Assembly: GCA_965644295.1 (NCBI GenBank)
Contig: CBFFRP010000442.1
Span: forward strand, 62,001 to 126,000
Length of the DNA stretch: 64,000 bases
Reading direction: 5' to 3'
Source of the DNA: Paraphysomonas bandaiensis
Lineage: Eukaryota; Chrysophyceae
The notes beneath the pieces are model-generated. The model did not search any database and was not told the origin of the DNA. It worked only from the letters and a program-made list of their open reading frames with translations. Made by a program: the position numbers and the translations under genes. Positions 36,808 to 48,420 of the stretch are shown here, in pieces (the stretch's first letter is position 1; each line of letters opens with the position of its first letter).

Positions 36808-36944
36808 AGCATCATGAGTGTGTCATCAGTCTTACAGCATCATGAGTGTGTCATCAGTCTTACAGTATCATGAGTGTGTCGTCAGTCTTACAGTATCATG
36901 AGGAGTGTGTCATCAGTCTTACAGCATCATGAGTGTGTCATCAG
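36808..36944. repeat. 28-bp minisatellite, about five copies
   Basis: Tandem units of the form AGCATCATGAGTGTGTCATC followed by AGTCTTAC, with point variants and one 3-bp insertion. It lies in a convergent 3' gap. The rest of 36339-37325 shows no gene I can support. Confidence 0.9.
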
Positions 36945-37325
36945 ATGAGGGCAATCTAATGAATACGTCGCAATAATAATGTGATTAGACATGCTGTGTC
37001 CTGCCACCTATCAGAGCCAGACGAGTTCAAGATAACAGGACCCATAACCCTAACCCCACAATATATTATTAGTTGGAGATATCATTTCAACTTTGAATAG
37101 CTCGTGTATAATATTCGAAAGCTACGCTGTACAAGAAATAGAGGTACATCAAAAGCAGGAGGTGTGTTCGTCTCGAGCTTACTCGAAATATATATATTCG
37201 TAGATCAATACATAATTAGTCAATAATATTTAATACTGTCCCTAGTACATAGCATACGCGTTCACTAGACGTCTGTATAAAAAAATAAGCATTCGGAATG
37301 TATATGTTCGATCATCTCTCCACAA

Positions 37326-37772
37326 CTATGAACTATCATTGTCATTTTCACTCTCTGAAGATGAACTCGTTGAGCTAGAACTAGAACTAGGAATGCTGTC
37401 GATACCAATACCCTGGTCCTGAGTAGTCCACGGGTCTGCAAGCATACTATTTTTAAAAAAACGATGATCACCGCTTGTATTAGTTGTTTCCTTGGTGGGT
37501 ACATCCAGCACTTGGAGTGCAGGAATGTCCGGTTCAAAATCAATGCATAGTTCTTTCGGGTGCACCTTTCCAGACAACACTTGTTCGCGAGTTAGATCTC
37601 TCCACGGATCTCCTATCATATCACGCTTCAGATAGTTTCTGGAGGCACCACCTCGCCCCGAACGACCCCTGCCGCCACGTCCTCTGTCAGACTGCTGCTC
37701 ACCACGACCGTAGTACGACTTGTTTCCTCCACCCCTACTGTTTCCACGCCCTCTATTATTTCCATAGTTCAT
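37326..37772 (-). CDS. Small RGG-box protein, probable RNA-binding
   Basis: A 148-residue frame from the ATG at 37772. The N-terminal 50 residues are an RGG/RG domain (NNRGRGNSRGGGN, DRGRGGRGRSGRGG), typical of RNA-binding and nucleolar or stress-granule proteins. Next comes RNYLKRDMIGDPWRDL, then a second DPW motif (MLADPWTTQDQ). The last 30 residues are Ser/Glu/Asp-rich, like a CK2-phosphorylated tail. I do not know a named family with this arrangement; the paired DPW motifs could be short binding motifs. A non-coding or very short coding first exon upstream (acceptor near 37820) is possible. Head to head with the glycerol-3-phosphate dehydrogenase gene, 525 bp between starts. Confidence 0.65.
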   Translation of the reverse strand: MNYGNNRGRGNSRGGGNKSYYGRGEQQSDRGRGGRGRSGRGGASRNYLKRDMIGDPWRDLTREQVLSGKVHPKELCIDFEPDIPALQVLDVPTKETTNTSGDHRFFKNSMLADPWTTQDQGIGIDSIPSSSSSSTSSSSESENDNDSS

Positions 37773-38297
37773 ACTATTCGATGATTGAGCTGTACATCTT
37801 GAGGGGCCATTAGACCATCTGCATAAGATCACATCTCGAAACATGCAACTCTGAAACACACCTTTGGCGCTTCCTGCTACTGCCGAATTCAGTCGGTAAC
37901 ATTACAGAATATTGTCAGATGAAATCAACTACAGCAATGTGTCTGATTCGAGCTCAATGATGCTCCGCTAAAGTGTGAGCTGCTACCTACGTAGAGGAGT
38001 ATATCCGAGTATACCATACGAAGCAGCCCATGTGGATGTTCCGAGGTGCTGTATAGTACCCGTTTTTCACGAATATCATCCTTTTCTACCTGAAAACCAG
38101 GCTTTTTATACAATACAGGCCCTACTTGTATGCAAACCCCCAGTCGCACTTTACGCTATACGCTATACGGTATAGAGTATACTGTACTGGAAGCATTGGC
38201 ACTGCGACTGACTGTATCTGTGACTGAGGATCCAGAGGGCCGCATCATCATCATCATCATCTCATTCTTCACACCATACATTTCATCATTTCTCTTA

Positions 38298-39718
38298 ATG
38301 TCAGGCCTGCAATTAAACTCCGAATCTTCTTCAGTGAAGCGCATCTCTGTGATCGGTGCCGGCGCATTCGGCACATCTTTAGCTACAATAGCCGCTAGGA
38401 ACGGCCACGATGTGATCCTGTGGGCCCGAGATGAAGCCGTTGTCAGTGGGATCAACACGAACCATGTGAACAATAACTATCTGTCCACCTTCACGCTGTT
38501 GGATAATATATCAGCCACTAGTGATGTCAGGGAGGCCTTAACTAATGTGGATATGATTATACTGGCGCTGCCTGCTCAGATTGTTCCGGACTTCTTGCGT
38601 GAAAATAAAGACATTATCGACCCTGGAACACTGCTCTGTAACTCTGCGAAAGGGCTGTATTTGAAAGAAAAGTGCTTACTATCAGAAGCTATACCGCCTG
38701 CAATGGGTACGTTCTTATTGTCGCACTCAAGCCTTTCATCATACGTTTCCTGTCACACCCAGGTCGTGACCAGCCGTATGCTGTGCTATCTGGTCCTTCT
38801 TTCGCCAAGGAAATGATGCTTGGACATCCAACAGCCGTGGTCGCTGCTAGCAAGTACCTCTACCATTCTGTAACTATTCAGAGGCTTTTGTCATCCTCAA
38901 CTTTCAAAGTTTTCACTTCACAAGATATACTGGGTGTCCAATTAGGTGGTTCGCTCAAAAACCCATTGGCTATTGGGGCAGGGATAATTGAGGGCAAAAA
39001 ACTAGGTAAGTAATAATGATGGATGTTTAGTCTCACGTATTGGCATGTATGGTATATTGTATTGCGGATTATAACGTGTTCCCGCTGTGAAATCGCGTCA
39101 CATTTGCTTTCTAAATGAACGCGCTATTTATGTGTTCCATATCAGTGTCAACAACTAATGGTGTACTTGCTTAGGAATCAATACTCTAGCTTTCTATCTT
39201 ACGCGATCGTCCATTGAGCTCATGAGGCTATGTCAGGCGATGGGGGGAGATCCAGGAACTATCAGTGGTATGGGATTTTCACATGTCTTCTCCATTTCTG
39301 TAAATCTTGTGTGCCCCCACTGCAGAAAGTGCATATGTTTTCACGTTGTTTGCTTACGATCATATGTAGGGTTGTCTGGAATAGGAGATCTGATGTTAAC
39401 TGCATTTGGAGACCTGTCTCGAAACCGTAGTTGTGGTTTGCGTATGGCGAGAGGAGAGTCTGTGTCTGATATAACTAAAGATATGACTGTGGAGGGGATT
39501 TACTCTGCAAAGGTATATACCGTAGTGTAACTGTGAGGATTACGGTCACTGCTGGCTTGTAGGTGGCGGTGAGCTACGCTGATGCGTGTGGTCTTGAGTT
39601 GCCTATTTTTCGCACTGTTGAGGCTATCATAGACGGTCGAATGACACTCGAAGAGGCCCAAGAGCATCTTATGGGCTTACCTTTGTCTCGTGAGCGAGTG
39701 GCAACTAGATCTATGTGA
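38298..39718 (+). CDS. NAD(P)-dependent glycerol-3-phosphate dehydrogenase (GpsA-type)
   Basis: Five exons, 38298-38706, 38763-39005, 39175-39267, 39370-39512 and 39563-39718, summing to 347 residues, the normal length for the family. The N-terminal Rossmann motif is VIGAGAFGTSLATIAARNGH. The substrate domain shows SGPSFAKEM, the catalytic Lys in GGSLKNPLAIGAGI, GLSGIGDLMLT and DLSRNRSCGLRMARG, all diagnostic of GpsA-type enzymes. It interconverts dihydroxyacetone phosphate and glycerol-3-phosphate, feeding phospholipid synthesis or redox shuttling. The first three introns are phase 1 and the last phase 0. An in-frame ATG at 38130 would add 56 residues running through the promoter palindromes and a poly-Ile stretch; I prefer 38298. 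No clear peroxisomal or mitochondrial signal is visible. Confidence 0.88.
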
Positions 39719-40174
39719 AGCGTTTTGTCGCCCACACTGTTGTAGTACTAGGTTGATATTATTAAATTACTGCTCAATGTGAAAATTAAATAGTCACCGT
39801 AGCGAATTACTTCGTATGCAGGATGCCCATTTTATTAAGAAATGGATTATATTTCCTAAATATCCTAGACTCTATTGGAAGAAGTACTGGTTGAATGCAT
39901 TCACCCCTTTCAATGACAAAAGCCTCAATAGCAATATCTATATCACTTCTTCGAAACACGAACTCGTTGGGAGACAATTTCGTGTATTATACTTGCCCCA
40001 TTCCGTGAGCACGCTTTAGTAAAGTGCTAGTGTTGATTAAATTAAGTAATGAATAGACACTTATTAAAATCCCGGCGTACTTTTGTGTGTGGTGAAATAT
40101 ATTGCCAGCAAAAGTAAATAATAATAATAATTTTAGAGATCAATAATAAATTATAAACATATAGCAATATATTT

Positions 40175-40316
40175 GGGCCCTGGTATTATTAATGGTCCAT
40201 TAATGGTAGTCCAGTTCCCGGCAATTAAAATGGCATTTTAATGAAAAATGTCCTGGCAATTATAATGGCCAGTAATGGCCCATTAATGCCATTACCATTA
40301 ACGGTTACCAGGCCCT
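40175..40316. mobile_element. MITE-like foldback element
   Basis: Long imperfect inverted repeat with ends GGGCCCTGGTATTATTAATG and the inverse CCATTAACGGTTACCAGGCC around an AT-rich ATGGCATT core. About 140 bp with no coding capacity. No clear target duplication was found. Confidence 0.55.
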
Positions 40317-40489
40317 GCAACATATTACGAGAGGCCAAATCTAATAATAAATATATTGTAGCAAGAAAAAATAAATAATCAATATTTATATTGCAATCCA
40401 ATATATTTTTATCTTGGCCTGGTGGTGACAATCTCCTGCTAGATCTACACTCTACACTATACTTGCATATATTCTATACTTGGCTTTTG

Positions 40490-40617
40490 CGTAACAATTA
40501 ATTGGAAACATTTACCAAAAATAATAATAATAATAATTTAATTTATTTTATAATTTTTTTGGCAATATATTTATTAAATTGGCAGTTATTGCCAATAAAT
40601 TGTTACGCAAGCCTGGT
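40490..40617. mobile_element. MITE-like foldback element
   Basis: Inverted ends GGCTTTTGCGTAACAATTAA and the inverse AATAAATTGTTACGCAAGCC enclose (AAT)n and other AT-rich sequence. About 130 bp and non-coding. Confidence 0.6.
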
Positions 40618-41902
40618 CCATACATGATTACGAGAAATCCCGCTCATTCTAGAGAAGGAAGGGTCTCAGCCAATGCCACGCTAGGCCTAGTCTAGTCACG
40701 AGAAGCTCCGTGTAATCTTTGTTAGGGGATGGGAAGGTGAACATGGCCTTGCTGGATTGTACGAATTACAGACATAATATATCTTGCATAGCTATGACAA
40801 ATTCCGCGTAATCTTTGTAAAGGCGAACACGGTTGGAGTAATAGGTTGGAATGTACTGGAACTTCCATATAAACGAACGTAAGAGTATTACGGTAGTATA
40901 AGTATGCATTCAAAAGCATGTTACGTATATATTAAGATCGGTTGGCAACAATGTTGTCAGTGGAGATGTATGCTTCACAGGCCCCTCATATCTCACTGAA
41001 ACACATTCATACAATAAAACAGCATACTTAGTATCTATTCAGGGTACTTCATACTTCATACATATACATATACATATACATATGTACTTGTTCCGGCATT
41101 ATTCATATAATCATTTGAGTCTTTCTACTCATGAGGAGCATACATTATTATACACCACTATGACTACACACCGTTGAAGCCCTTACTCGTGTCTGTGAGT
41201 AGAGAGGCAGCAGCAGAGCCTCTGAATATACGCAAATCTATCATCACATTCGCTTCGAACTACTTTCCAGATTGGTGGCTTGCGTTTTGTCTTTTCCTCG
41301 GAAGGCCAGCTGGTCAACGATGCAGAGTAGAAGAGCTGCCGACATGGGTGATAATCGGTTGCAAGATATTCGAGACTTGGCCCCGAGAATAACCCGCAGG
41401 AGTATTGACTCCAATTCACCGGCTCATTCACACGGAAGTGACGATCAGCAGCACAGTTATAGTACTCTTATGCCCCCTACACGAGGTATTGCTCTTCCAT
41501 CTTCAAGTGCCGCTGTGATTCAAAACTCACAGATAATAGGAACGTCTGGAACTACTGGAGAAAGGGGGGTTGGGCATAAATGATGAAAAATGCTGTGCAG
41601 TTACAGTTTACTACAAGTTACTCGAGCAGCTAAAACTCAAGGCGATGAGTTGCTTGCAGCAGTAACAGTGACTGATACAAATGAACAATATTTTTAGAAT
41701 AGAACTTCTTATCAGAGACTAATGCTCTGGTGTGGAGTCTACTTTAAGTTGGCAACTAGCTCTATCTAATTTCGTTGGGTCATTTTCATGCCTAGTATTT
41801 TACTTACTATTGCAATAACTAGCTAACCATTTACCATTGCGATACGCACGATAACAGTTAAGATTAACGTTATCAGCATGCTGTAAAATAGAGCCACCTT
41901 GT

Positions 41903-42460
41903 CTACGAAACACGGTCGAGATCCTTTCGTTTTTCACCTGTTAACCATTCATCTCCTTCGAATGCAGCAATGGCATCTCCATTGCTATTTGCTTTTCGCA
42001 GGTGAGAAAAAAGTCCTTCACCTATGCTAGAAGTGTAGGTCTGTCGATTTCTATCTCGAGCAACAAGGGTAGACGGCCTATGGTAGAGAGCTTTTCTACT
42101 CTCTTCCTCAACTCTTGCATCGATAATTGCATATATGAAACATATCAATGATACTGCCACGATTGGCTTGTAAACCATAAGGCTGTGGCAATGGAGGAGT
42201 AACTTCCACATCCATTGCAGCCTCTATATCTGTAAATTCATGAGTACGGCGCTCCCAGTATTCAGCAGTAGAATTACCGCATTCGGTACGCAAGCCATCG
42301 TATTCCAAGAGCATCTATGTAGAATACAAGCAGTGCGAAAGGCATCTTGAATGACTTGGGCAGAATAATAACACATGCCACTCCAACAGCGTCTGGCCCC
42401 ACACTGACTCATAGTAGTTAGGTCTTGGTTGAATTCTTCTTGTGCTCTTCGAATTGACAA
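41903..42460 (-). pseudogene. Possible decayed 3' end of a beta-helix/7TM protein gene
   Basis: Three short overlapping minus-strand frames look like one frame-broken coding region. In one frame VGPDAVGVACVII resembles FGPDAVGVVLVIV near the end of the intact membrane protein at 11638-16252. Downstream pieces include TDIEAAMDVEVTPPLPQPYG and a hydrophobic IVAVSLICFIYAII followed by a charged tail. At least two frame changes would be needed. The similarity is short and could be chance. It lies head to head with the insulysin gene. Confidence 0.25.
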
Positions 42461-42897
42461 TCAGTTCGATGTTATCATTGACAATCTCTCAGCCGCGTAT
42501 TCATCCCCTGCCTGAATTGAAACTCTTCCTCAGAGAGAACTTCAAAGTCCATATTGTTACTGACAAACTCTATTTCGACAGACTTACAGTCGCTTAATGA
42601 TATCAACCATAGAGTTGCTGTTCCAACTACAGGCAGCAGTATGAAAGTCTAGGAATGCATGCCTGAATCTTCAAAAAACAGTTTTCTGGTGGCATATCTA
42701 GATATCCAGGATATTGAGGTACAAAAAAGCTGTCACTAAACTGAAAATATATTTTTGTTCAGATGTGCCTCTAATATTGAGATAATAATTATGTGTATTT
42801 CAGACGTAGTTGTACTGAAGTTATATAGAGGAGTTTTGCTTCAACTTATTTACGAAAAATTAATGCATACGTACACACTCTCATATACTCCTGCTGT

Positions 42898-43289
42898 ACG
42901 TATGTATGTATGTATGTATGTATGTATGTATGTATGTATGTACAGTATGTATGTAGGTATGTATGTGTATGTAGGTATGTATGTATGTATGTATGTATGT
43001 ATGTATGTACGTATGTATGTATGTATGTATGTATGTATGTATGTATGTATGTATGTATGTATGTATGTATGTATGTATGTATGTATGTATGTATGTATGT
43101 ATGTATGTATGTATGTATGTATGTATGTATGTATGTATGTGTGTATGTATGTATGTATGTATGTATGTATGTATGTATGTATGTATGTATGTATGTATGT
43201 ATGTATGTATGTATGTATGTATGTATGTATGTATGTATGTATGTATGTATGTATGTATGTATGTATGTATGTATGTATGTATGTATGTG
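42898..43289. repeat. (ATGT)n tetranucleotide array upstream of insulysin
   Basis: About 95 TATG units with a few ACAG, TAGG, TACG and TGTG variants in the first 120 bp, starting right after a CTCCTGCTGTACG motif. The array ends 80 bp before the insulysin start codon. Confidence 0.97.
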
Positions 43290-43368
43290 TATTGTGAGGT
43301 GTGTGTGTTTTCGAGGGTATCTGCCTGGAATTTCTTATTAGTTTTGGTGAAGTGAGGAAAGTTGAGAA

Positions 43369-46300
43369 GATGCCTGAAGTATGGTGTGTGTTGAGGTTGT
43401 TTGTGTTGTAATTGTTTTTTAGGTGTTTGATGCTATTGAGATTTCTCATAACGATAAGCGAGAGTACCGCCACATCACTCTAGACAACAAACTAGAGGCG
43501 GTCCTGATTCATGACCCGGAGACAGAGAAGTGCTCCGCTTGCTGTGATGTTAGAGTGGGGTCTATGAGTGACCCGGAGGACGTGCAGGGTCTGGCTCATT
43601 TTCTTGAGGTATGATATGGGCGATGGATTGATGTGTAAGCGTTTGATTCCTCTTCACAGCACATGCTCTTCATGGGGACCGAGAAGTACCCTGAAGAGAA
43701 TGCTTATTCGGCATACTTGAGTGCTCACGGGGGCTTTAGCAATGCGTACACTGCTCAGGAAGACACTGTGTATTATTTTGATGTGCAGAATGATCATTTT
43801 GAGGGCGCACTCGATATGTTTGCATCGTTTTTTTGGTGTCCTCTTTTTTCTCAATCTTCTACAGAGAGGGAGATGCAAGCAGTGGATAATGAGAACACAA
43901 AGAATCTTCAGTCAGATACTTGGCGGTGTTTTCAGTTGCTGAAATCGCTCTCTAAATCCGATAACCCGTACTCGAAGTTCTCAACTGGAAATTTGGAAAC
44001 TCTTAAACAGATTCCAGAGGAAAAAGGGATTAATATTCGCGAACAGCTGCTACAATTCCATGCAAAATATTACTCTGCCAACGTAATGCGCGTTGTGGTA
44101 TATGGTGTGCAGCCTTTGGACACGCTCCAAACATGGGTGGAAGAAAAATTCAATGCTATTGAAAATAAGAATCTTCCAACTCCGTCGTACCCATTGGAGC
44201 CATACGGTCCAGACCAGTTAGGAAAGTACGTGGAAGTTGTCCCGGTTAAAGACCTGAAAGCGATTGATATCTACTTTCCTCTTCCTTCTATGCAGAAACA
44301 CTACAGGTGATAGGAGATCACCTTGCTGACTGCCTGTCTGATGTGCGTGCTGTGTTATAGACTTGCATGTCCTTCATATAGTGTTTATACATATATATGT
44401 ATGATAGTATTCGTTTATTGAATTGACTTGGGTGTACTTGCACTGTGGCATTCGCCATGTGATATAATGCTAGCTCTTACTTGCATGTGTGGGTGCTATG
44501 ACATGATCTCTTGATTGTATAGGACAAAGCCCATGGAATATATCAGTCACCTAATTGGTCACGAGGGGGCTGGATCGATTTTGTCGGCTCTGAAAGCGAA
44601 GGGCTGGGCGAATTCTCTCGGGTCATACCTTCATACGTCGCAGTCGAATTTTTCATGCTTCATGGTGAATGTTGGCTTGACTGACGAAGGAATCGAACAT
44701 GTTGAGGATGTTGCTGCCATTGTATTTGGCTACATAGGCAAGTTCAATTTGGTATTGTTGAAATCGTGTGATGATATTACTCCATAATGCATTAACTATT
44801 GCGGTACTCTCTATATAATGCTTTCGTCCACGTTTCGTGACGTAGTTATTTTTCAGGTATGCTCAAGCTGGAAGGGCCTAAGCAGTGGATAGCTACTGAA
44901 GTTCAAGAGACCTGTGCTATGAACTTTCGCTTTTTAGAGAAGACAGAACCCGCGGACTACGCGACAAGGATTGCTGAGGCCATGCACTTGTACCCTAGGT
45001 ATGTATATTGACGTGATTATGTACCTAGATGGTGATGACGTATCCATTGTCATCTTGCCGTTCATCCATGCTACGGTATGTGTAGAGTAGTATTAACGGG
45101 GAAATTTCACTTCTGTTGTTGAAGCAATATCTGTTTACAGGGAGCATATCGTGTCAGGAAATGCTCTCGTATTCGATGTAGACTTGTCTCTTGTGGTCTC
45201 ATCCTTGGAATATTTAACCCCATCTAACTCCATGGTTATGGTTAAGCACAAGGGACTAACTGGTAAAACTACTTTATCAGAGAGGTGGTACGGCACACAA
45301 TATAGTATCAGACCGTTTACTAAACATGAAATGAGCAAATGGTCAAATTGCCTGGCCGAAGGGAAAATTGAAAGTTCTGACGTCTGTGAACTGACTTTAC
45401 CGATTCCTAACCCCTTTATACCTACTGAGTTTCAAATATATCCGATTCCTCCAATGTGGGAGGCGAGTCATAATAAGTGTCTCAGGGAGGGTCCTCTAGT
45501 GATTGATTATGTGGTTGTAAGGGATGAGTCATTACAGGAGTGCTATGCCGTTGGTGAAGAGGGGGAACAGAATGGAACAGAGAGTTATGGGAATGGAGGT
45601 AGTATTGCAGGTTCGGACGATGAAGGGGATAGCGATAATGAAGATGGTGGACACCTACCTCCTCCTACAGGAAAAGCCCTCAGGACATGGTTTATGCAAG
45701 ATTCGAAGTGGCTAGTACCAAAACTTAATCTTAGTATCAAGCTACAGACCCATTACGCGTATTCGACACCTTTAAATGTCAGTCTCTGTGAAATGTTTGC
45801 CAACATTTTAAAAGAAATATTAAATGAGTTTTCCTACTATGCGGATTGTGCAGGCCTCTACTACGACGTGCTCAATACCAATGCTGGACTTGTGCTTACA
45901 TTTTCAGGATATCACCATAAGCTTCCTGTATTAGTCTCTAAGGCCATCGAAGACATGAAAGCAATGGGATGTGGTGACTCATCTAGAGTTCCTTTCAAGT
46001 CAGACATGTTTGATCGAGTCAAGGAACGCATTTTGAGAGGATATTTCAACTCTCTGTATTGGCAACCATATAATCACTGTGTAACTGGTACTCTATCTTG
46101 TTTGGAAAATCCACGTTGGTCTAATCCCGAGAAACATTCGGCTTTGAGTGGTGCTGGATTTGATGATTTCGTGGCATTTTCGTCGGTGCTAATGAAATGC
46201 ATTTTCGCTGAAGTCTGTGTGCATGGAAATATCATATCCTTGGAAGCCAAGAACTTGTCGGCAAACATAGTATCGGAACTTGGATGTGGGGTGCTGCCAG

Positions 46301-47426
46301 ACTCTTTGGAGCCAATTCGACGTGCTGTAAAGATCCTTCCTGGCGTTGAGTACGTGTATCGGCAACATAGTAGACAGTTTAATCCAAAGGAAGTCAATAG
46401 TGCTATCGAAAACACGTATGTTATATGCGATCTACCTGGCTTGTCTGCAGCCTCTTGTGTAATTTCCCCTTCGAATGTTAATACGGACACACCCCTTGCA
46501 CCTCATGTTCACAACAGAGATGTGAGCACATGGAATTCTTTGGCTCTCGCAGCAACCCTAGAATTGGTTTCCCATCTCTTAATGGAACCATCCTTTGACC
46601 AGCTGCGCACGAAGGAGCAGCTAGGTTATCTAGTTCATTCTTCTCGTACGGTTGTGGGATCCCAGGTACCTATTTGTAGTTTACTATGTAGCATACATTT
46701 ATTTTGAAATAGAATAGCCTGTTTCCGTTGTATTGTGAGTGCCGCTGTGAGAAGCTTCACATTGTTGCATAGATTTTGTCAGTACAAGCATTTTATGTAT
46801 TGTCCTTGTTGTATTCGATATTTTTGATGTATATTCTTACCTCTCTGTGTTATTGCGTTAGGCGGCCCTGCGTGTTATCGTGCAGAGTAACCATAAAGAC
46901 CCGATTTATCTTAACACTCGCGTGGAAGCATTTTTGGAGTCCTATTTTTCAACGTTGAAAGAACTCACTGCTCAAGAGTTAGAGCATAACAAGAAAGCGG
47001 TTATTGACTCCCTGCTGGAGAAACCGAAAAATCTTAGTAAGGTCAAGTTTGATAGTTTATCATACCAAATCTGTGTAAAAATATGTCTATCAGGAATTCC
47101 AAAACTACTGGAATGAGATCACCACAAATCAATTTTTCTTCAGTCGTCGTGATAAATATGCGGAGTATGTAGCCACGATATCTCGAGAAGACTTGTTGGT
47201 ATTTTATGAGGCTTTTTTGCTGCCAAACAGTGGATATAGAAGAAAGTTTTCGTCGCAGTTCTTTGGATGCAAGTCTAAATTTCCTCCCAAGTCTGCGAAT
47301 GCGGAATGCTCCACGGATGAGAGCTTGAAGGAAGTCCTGATTTCAGATCCAGCTGTGTTTAAGCGATCGATGCCTCTCATGCCGGTGCAGAACTATGAAC
47401 ATATGCTCCCTGTAACCTCGGCTTAG
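43369..47426 (+). CDS. Insulysin-like M16A zinc metalloprotease (insulin-degrading enzyme family)
   Basis: Eight exons: 43369-43377, 43423-43608, 43660-44306, 44523-44737, 44857-44998, 45141-46665, 46862-47041 and 47094-47426; 1078 residues. The inverted zinc motif HFLEH (62-66) is split by an intron between Glu65 and His66. The distal Glu ligand is in AVDNE (about 143). Family motifs include MGTEKYPEENAYSAYLSAHG, SHLIGHEGAGSILSALKAKGW and LRTKEQLGYLVHS. M16A enzymes form a closed clam-shell chamber and degrade short peptides in cytosol, peroxisome or mitochondrion. A 40-residue acidic insert (about 525-560) is unusual and recalls nardilysin's acidic region, though that lies elsewhere. Exon 1 is only 9 bp (Met-Pro-Glu). 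The fourth intron must use a GC donor (ATAG|GCAAGT) to keep frame. There is no targeting peptide. Confidence 0.9.
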
Positions 47427-48003
47427 ATTAATTTTCAGTCAAGCGTAAGTTGCTGAATTCGAGAGTGATTAGTCTGGCGATACATCACAACGTCAAACAA
47501 AGTTGTCAGTTATGAAGTTGATAGACTGTAAGTTGTAAAACATGCGTTAACAAATCAGGTTATTTTATGTTATTTTTGTATTGAAGCGGCGTGTCGCTAA
47601 TTCTACATTGCCCTATGCTATCGCGAATTCCAGTCGCCTAGTTTAGGATATGTTATTCATTGTATAACATGTCTTCACGAAGCGAAAAACAGATTTTCTA
47701 TTCAATCATAAAATGGCAGGTAGATGGTAGATAGCAATCCGAATAGCATTCGAAGAGGAAATTGCTCTGGACTGTCAATCATTTCATCGCCTGATGCTAA
47801 TATCTTTGACTGTTGTTATCAGCACCATTTTCAATGTCAAAGTGGAGGAACATACCTTGTGACTGGCATATTGCAAATTAGTAGATAGAGATAGAGCTTT
47901 GGCAGGATCGTGTCAACTTATTTGCTTTCTGACATGAATTTCTTCATGTTAAATTAAATTTTTCTGAAAAAGGCATACTCGTATGCGTGGGTTTATTTAA
48001 TTA
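47427..48003. other. 3' flank of insulysin, nothing recognised
   Basis: AT-rich sequence up to the copia insertion. AATTA at 47999-48003 is the left target-site duplication of that element. Confidence 0.6.
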
Positions 48004-48296
48004 TAACAGAAGTTGACATTATTTGCTAAGGTTTACTATTCTCAACTGATAAGATGAAATTATAAACATTACATGATAAAGAACCTAAGTTGTGTTCGAT
48101 GTGTTCAACACCATTCATTTACTACTATAGTGTACAAACCACCCACTCAGTGATCGTATCCTGTATAGTCATCCACTTCTACTTCAGTTTCATACTACAT
48201 AATATAATGTACTAATTACATATATATCTTTCGATCCTTGCATCTCACATAATACTGCACTCAATTGCAAGTATATAGAATCTTCAGATCTCAACA
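48004..48296 (-). repeat. 3' LTR of the copia element
   Basis: Left-hand LTR, 293 bp, preceded by AATTA. The adjacent inner sequence is the purine-rich polypurine tract at about 48297-48312. Confidence 0.95.
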
Positions 48297-48420
48297 CTCC
48301 CCCTCAATTGAGTGTTGTACTATGACGCCTCCCAGCTATTGAATGCCTGAGATAAAAAAATTCTTGACAGTAAAATAGACTCATCTCTAAGTCTAAACCT
48401 CTGTCTAAAAAACTCAGTAC

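Larger units (their letters stand above)
39719..41902. other. Convergent intergenic region with MITE-like palindromes
   Basis: No secure gene. A plus-strand frame at 41317-41583 (Ser/His-rich, about 88 residues) has no recognisable motif and is probably spurious. The region contains the two foldback elements listed separately and a short (CATATA)n run near 41055-41083. Confidence 0.5.

Noticed and set aside
38130-38297. N-terminal extension of the glycerol-3-phosphate dehydrogenase
   Set aside because: It would translate the palindromic promoter sequence and a poly-Ile run; the ATG at 38298 lies just upstream of the conserved Rossmann start.
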